Assembly (NCBI RefSeq): GCF_014203355.1
Contig: NZ_JACHIR010000001.1
Coordinates: forward strand, 6,698,038-6,762,037
Reading direction: 5' to 3'
Length of the DNA stretch: 64,000 nucleotides
DNA from: Kutzneria kofuensis
Lineage (GTDB): Bacteria > Actinomycetota > Actinomycetes > Mycobacteriales > Pseudonocardiaceae
A model generated the notes under the pieces. It was not told the DNA's origin and did not search any database. It saw only the letters and a list, made by a program, of their open reading frames with translations. The translations under genes were made by a program, and so were the position numbers. Of the stretch, positions 60,846 through 64,000 are shown one piece after another. How positions within the stretch are numbered: position 1 is the first letter of the stretch; each line of letters opens with the position of its first letter.

Positions 60846-62239
60846 GCGACACACACGCCGTGGTTCTCGGCGGCGGCATGGCGGGCATGCTCGCCGCCGC
60901 CGCGCTGGTCGGGCACGCCGACGCGATCACGATCGTCGAGGGCGACACGTTCCCGGAGACCCCGTTGCCCCGCAAGGGTCTCCCGCAGGGCTACCACTCG
61001 CACATGTTCATGGGCGGTGGCGTGCAGGCGATGGACACGCTGCTGCCCGGCACCAGCCAGCTGCTGGTCGCGGCCGGCGCGAACCGCCGCGAGCTGCCCG
61101 GCGGCTCGCTCACGCTGGCCTCGGTCGGCTGGCACCGGCGCGCCGCCAGCACCGCGTACTCCCTGGTGTGCAGCCGCGAGCTGATGGATCACGTGGTGCG
61201 CCAGCAGACCCTGCGCAACGCGCAGATCAGCGTGCTGCAGCAAACCCAGGTGAAGGGCCTGGTCGGGGACGCCGACCGGATCACCGGCGTGAGGATCCAG
61301 CGCGGCGACGCGCCGGTGGAGACGATCGACGCCGACTTCGTCGTGGACGCGACGGGTCGCCGCTCGCAGACGCCGAAGTTCCTTGCGGCGCTCGGCCTTC
61401 CGGCCGTCGAGGAGGAGACCGTCGACTCCGGGCTGTCCTACTCCACGCTGCTGTTCCAGGCGCCGCCGGGCGGCTCCGAGATCCCGGTGATCCTGATCCA
61501 GCCGCAGGCCGGCACCGGCAAGCCGGGGCAGGGCGCGACGCTGTTCCCGATCGAGAACAACCTGTGGATCTGCACGATGACCGGTACCCGGGGCGGTGAG
61601 CCGCCGGCCGACGAGGAGGGTTTCCTGCGGTTCGCCGAGTCGCAGCGGCACCCGATCATCGCCGAGATGATCTCCGGCCTGACGCCGCTGGGCGAGGTCA
61701 AGCCGTACCGCGGCACGGCCAACCGTCGCCGCTTCTACGACAAGTTGCCGGTGCCGGAAGGCTTTGTCGTCATCGGTGACGCCGCCACCGCGCTGAACCC
61801 GGTGTACGCACACGGCATGTCCGTCGCCGCGCTCGGCGCGGTGGCGCTGCGCCGGGCGCTGGAAGCCAACGGCGGCCTGAAGCCGGGCACGTCCCGCAAC
61901 GCGCAGACCGCCATCGCCCGGGCAGGCGACTTCGCGTGGTCGACGGCGAGCGAGCAGGACCGCGGGTTCCCCGGCACCAAGGCGAACCGCGAGATCAAGA
62001 TCAGTAAGGGCCAGCAGAAGTTCGCCGACCGCATGACCCGCACCTCGATCAGCGAGTCCGTGGTGGGCAACGCGATCTACGAGGTCTACACGCTGGCCGC
62101 GCCGCCGTCGCGCGCGGCCACCCTGCCGGTGCTGCTGGCCACGCTGCGCGGCCCGCGCAAGCCCCAGCTCACCGCCGAGCAGGCGATCGCGCAGTTCCCG
62201 GAGCTGGCGGCGCTGCGCCGCACCAGGATTAGCAGTTGA
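60842..62239 (+). CDS. FAD-dependent epoxidase/monooxygenase (MonCI/LasC-like)
   Basis: 465 residues from ATG 60842, overlapping the DUF993 stop. Seen: FAD motif 'VVLGGGMAGMLAAAAL', 'PLPRKGLPQGYHSHMF', 'LLPGTSQLLVAAGANRRELPG' region, 'VDATGRRSQTPKFLAALGLPA' and the second FAD motif 'GDAATALNPVYAHGMSVAAL'. The pattern (HAVVLG, RKG-PQ, LPGT, VRQQTL) is that of MonCI/LasC polyether epoxidases by memory of the family. Expected to epoxidise alkene groups of a polyketide. Followed by a strong terminator and the PKS gene. Confidence 0.8.
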   Translation: MSDTHAVVLGGGMAGMLAAAALVGHADAITIVEGDTFPETPLPRKGLPQGYHSHMFMGGGVQAMDTLLPGTSQLLVAAGANRRELPGGSLTLASVGWHRRAASTAYSLVCSRELMDHVVRQQTLRNAQISVLQQTQVKGLVGDADRITGVRIQRGDAPVETIDADFVVDATGRRSQTPKFLAALGLPAVEEETVDSGLSYSTLLFQAPPGGSEIPVILIQPQAGTGKPGQGATLFPIENNLWICTMTGTRGGEPPADEEGFLRFAESQRHPIIAEMISGLTPLGEVKPYRGTANRRRFYDKLPVPEGFVVIGDAATALNPVYAHGMSVAALGAVALRRALEANGGLKPGTSRNAQTAIARAGDFAWSTASEQDRGFPGTKANREIKISKGQQKFADRMTRTSISESVVGNAIYEVYTLAAPPSRAATLPVLLATLRGPRKPQLTAEQAIAQFPELAALRRTRISS

Positions 62240-62249
62240 CCTAGTGAGG

Positions 62250-62290
62250 CCGCACCCGATGCGCGAGATAATGGCATCGGGTGCGGTTTT
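62250..62290 (+). terminator. Rho-independent terminator between epoxidase and PKS genes
   Basis: CCGCACCCGATGC (62250-62262) and GCATCGGGTGCGG (62274-62286) form a perfect 13-bp stem with an 11-nt loop and TTTT (62287-62290). The PKS gene therefore probably has its own promoter between 62291 and 62349. Confidence 0.9.
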
Positions 62291-62349
62291 CCCTTGTGTG
62301 TGAACGAAACCGCTGATGTTCTCCGATCGAGCAGATGAGGTGGCGTGAG

Positions 62350-64000
62350 GTGTCCAACGAGGAGAAGCTTCTCGACTACCTCAAGCGAGCGACGTCCGAT
62401 CTGCGGGAGACCCGCAAGCGGCTGGCCGACGCCGAGCGGCGCGAGCAGGAGCCGATCGCGATCATCAGCATGGGCTGCCGCTACCCGGGCGGCGTGGCCT
62501 CCCCGGAGGACCTGTGGCGGCTGGTGCTCGACGGCGTGGACACCGTCGGACCCATGCCCACGGACCGGTTCTGGGACCTGGACGCCAGCTACGACCCCAC
62601 CCCCGGTGTCCCCGGCAAGATCTACTCCAAGGATGGCTCCTTCCTCGACGACGCGGCCGGCTTCGACGCGGAGCTGTTCCGGATCAGCCCTCGCGAGGCC
62701 GCCGAGATGGACCCGCAGCAGCGGCTGCTGCTGGAGACCTCGTGGGAAGCGCTGGAGCGGGCCGGCATCGATCCCTTGTCGCTGAAGGGAAGCCGCACCG
62801 GCGTCTTCGCCGGAGTCATGTACCACGACTACGGAGCCGGCACGAGCGACGGCAGCATGGTCTCCGGCCGCGTCTCGTACACCCTGGGTCTGGAGGGCCC
62901 GGCGGTCACTGTGGACACTGCCTGCTCGTCCTCGCTCGTCGCGCTGCACCAGGCGATTCGGGCGCTGCGAGCTGGTGAGTGCACGCTGGCTCTGGCCGGC
63001 GGTGTGACCGTGATGGCCACGTTGGAGACGTTCGTCGAGTTCTCGCGCCAGCGCGGACTTTCGCCGACCGGACGGTGCCGCGCCTTCGCCGACGCGGCCG
63101 ACGGCGTCGGTTGGGGCGAGGGCGCCGGTGTGCTGCTGCTGGCGCGGCTGTCCGAGGCCCAGCGGCTGGGACACCAGGTGCTGGCGGTGATTCGCGGCAG
63201 CGCTGTCAACCAGGACGGCGCGTCGAACGGCATCACCGCGCCGAACGGCCCGTCGCAGCGGCGGGTGATCCGGCAGGCGCTGGCCTCGGCCGGCCTCGCA
63301 CCGTCCGATGTGGACGCCGTCGAGGCGCACGGCACCGGTACCACGCTGGGCGATCCCATTGAGGCGCAAGCCTTGTTGGCGACCTACGGCCAGGATCGGG
63401 ATGAGCCGCTGTGGCTCGGATCCGTGAAGTCGAATATGGGGCACACGCAGGCGGCCGCCGGCGTCGCCGGGATCATCAAGATGGTGATGGCGATCCGGCA
63501 CGGCGCGCTGCCGAAGACTCTGCACGTGGACTCGCCGAGTTCGCACGTCGACTGGACTGCGGGCGCGGTTGAGCTGTTGACGGAGTCCCGGCCGTGGCCC
63601 GCGGTGGAGCGCCCGCGTCGTGCGGGCGTCTCCTCCTTCGGCATCAGCGGCACCAACGCGCACGTGATCATCGAGCAGGCTCCGCCCGTGGAGGCCGTCG
63701 AGCGCTCGGTCACGCAGCGCCCGGTGCCGTGGATCATCTCCGGTAAGACCGCGCCGGCACTGGCGGAGCAGGCTTCGCGGCTGTCCTCTGTGGAGGGCGT
63801 TGAGCCGTTGGACGTCGCGTACACGCTGGCGACCGGCCGTGCCGCGATGGAGCAGCGGGCAGTGGTCGTCGGCGAGACGCTGGACGAGCTGGTGTCCGGA
63901 CTTGCCGGAGTGGCCGGGGTGACGGCCGACGCGGGGAAGACCGCGTTCCTGTTCACCGGTCAGGGTGCGCAGCAGGTGGGGATGGGCCGCGAGCTCTACG
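62350..64000 (+). CDS. Modular type I polyketide synthase, 5' part (docking, KS, start of AT)
   Basis: 550 residues visible; the frame is open to the window end. Start GTG 62350 (GAGGTGG 62337-62343); ATG 62335 is in frame but has a poorer site. Residues ~3-32 ('[20 protein letters not shown]') are a coiled-coil docking domain, so this protein takes its chain from another PKS rather than loading it. KS domain ~34-460 with Cys192 ('DTACSSS'), His327 ('EAHGTGT') and His365 ('[11 protein letters not shown]') all present, so it condenses. The acyltransferase begins at '[17 protein letters not shown]'. Confidence 0.96.
   Translation, partial: MSNEEKLLDYLKRATSDLRETRKRLADAERREQEPIAIISMGCRYPGGVASPEDLWRLVLDGVDTVGPMPTDRFWDLDASYDPTPGVPGKIYSKDGSFLDDAAGFDAELFRISPREAAEMDPQQRLLLETSWEALERAGIDPLSLKGSRTGVFAGVMYHDYGAGTSDGSMVSGRVSYTLGLEGPAVTVDTACSSSLVALHQAIRALRAGECTLALAGGVTVMATLETFVEFSRQRGLSPTGRCRAFADAADGVGWGEGAGVLLLARLSEAQRLGHQVLAVIRGSAVNQDGASNGITAPNGPSQRRVIRQALASAGLAPSDVDAVEAHGTGTTLGDPIEAQALLATYGQDRDEPLWLGSVKSNMGHTQAAAGVAGIIKMVMAIRHGALPKTLHVDSPSSHVDWTAGAVELLTESRPWPAVERPRRAGVSSFGISGTNAHVIIEQAPPVEAVERSVTQRPVPWIISGKTAPALAEQASRLSSVEGVEPLDVAYTLATGRAAMEQRAVVVGETLDELVSGLAGVAGVTADAGKTAFLFTGQGAQQVGMGRELY

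Noticed and set aside
56805-60854. A 1349-residue antisense open frame over the ABC and DUF993 genes
   Set aside because: Low-complexity Gly/Arg/His/Val composition, no domains, and it is antisense to well-supported genes; a high-GC shadow.
1-64000. CRISPR array, tRNA or rRNA genes, integrase or transposase
   Set aside because: No regularly spaced repeats, cloverleaf-like sequences, rRNA stretches or recombinase motifs were found on reading.

Overview
The window is about 70% GC, uses many GTG starts and tightly overlapping genes, and carries modular polyketide synthase (PKS), LAL-type LuxR regulators, bacterial Ser/Thr kinases and many one-component regulators. This points to a filamentous actinomycete, most likely of the Pseudonocardiaceae kind (inference from gene content only). 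No rRNA, tRNA, CRISPR array, transposase or replication origin was seen.

Region 1 (1-8.8 kb) looks like an oxalate/formate utilisation locus: the 3' part of a CoA-ligase gene, an OFA-type MFS transporter, a divergent FadR/GntR repressor, a PanE-like reductase, and a three-gene NAD-linked formate dehydrogenase. In the dehydrogenase the molybdenum subunit is split: the catalytic domain is the first gene and its N-terminal iron-sulfur part is the last gene. Related 13-bp palindromes precede the reductase and dehydrogenase genes. Region 2 (8.8-14.8 kb) has a His-rich secreted/membrane protein operon divergent from a NarL-type two-component pair. An 83-bp tandem repeat between kinase and regulator forms a chain of GTGA overlaps.

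Region 3 (14.8-30.6 kb) is mixed accessory and housekeeping content: a GlxA/AraC regulator, a shortened SDR divergent from an HxlR regulator, a septation-like membrane protein, a secreted beta-helix protein with two repeated beta-sandwich modules, an SGNH hydrolase, an orphan sugar-binding lipoprotein, two Ser/Thr kinases, glutathione peroxidase, amidase, a DsbA-family protein and xylose isomerase (xylA). Two copies of a ~118-bp inverted-repeat element occur at 21.5 and 26.6 kb.

Region 4 (31-41.7 kb) is a regulator block: three large LAL-type ATPases in a row (the middle one lacks the DNA-binding domain and the Walker A lysine), a PAS-LuxR regulator of the PimM/NysRIV type, then a GNAT-like protein and a short cytochrome P450 joined by GTGA overlaps. 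Region 5 (41.7-50.9 kb) is mostly primary metabolism: a cyclopropane-synthase-like methyltransferase, a secreted beta-propeller, a LysR/SnoaL pair, a 2'-5' RNA ligase, an IclR regulator divergent from malate synthase (aceB) plus a DUF6986 lyase-like gene, and a frameshifted HNH gene.

Region 6 (51.2-64 kb) resumes the biosynthetic cluster: an atypical response regulator, a fourth LAL regulator, a TetR regulator with a two-gene ABC exporter sharing a 12-bp operator, a DUF993 protein translationally coupled to a MonCI/LasC-like flavin epoxidase, a strong terminator, and the 5' end of a type I PKS with docking domain, complete ketosynthase and the start of the acyltransferase. The LAL plus PAS-LuxR set resembles the control sets of macrolide/polyene clusters; the flavin epoxidase suggests that the polyketide product, or its polyene precursor, is epoxidised.
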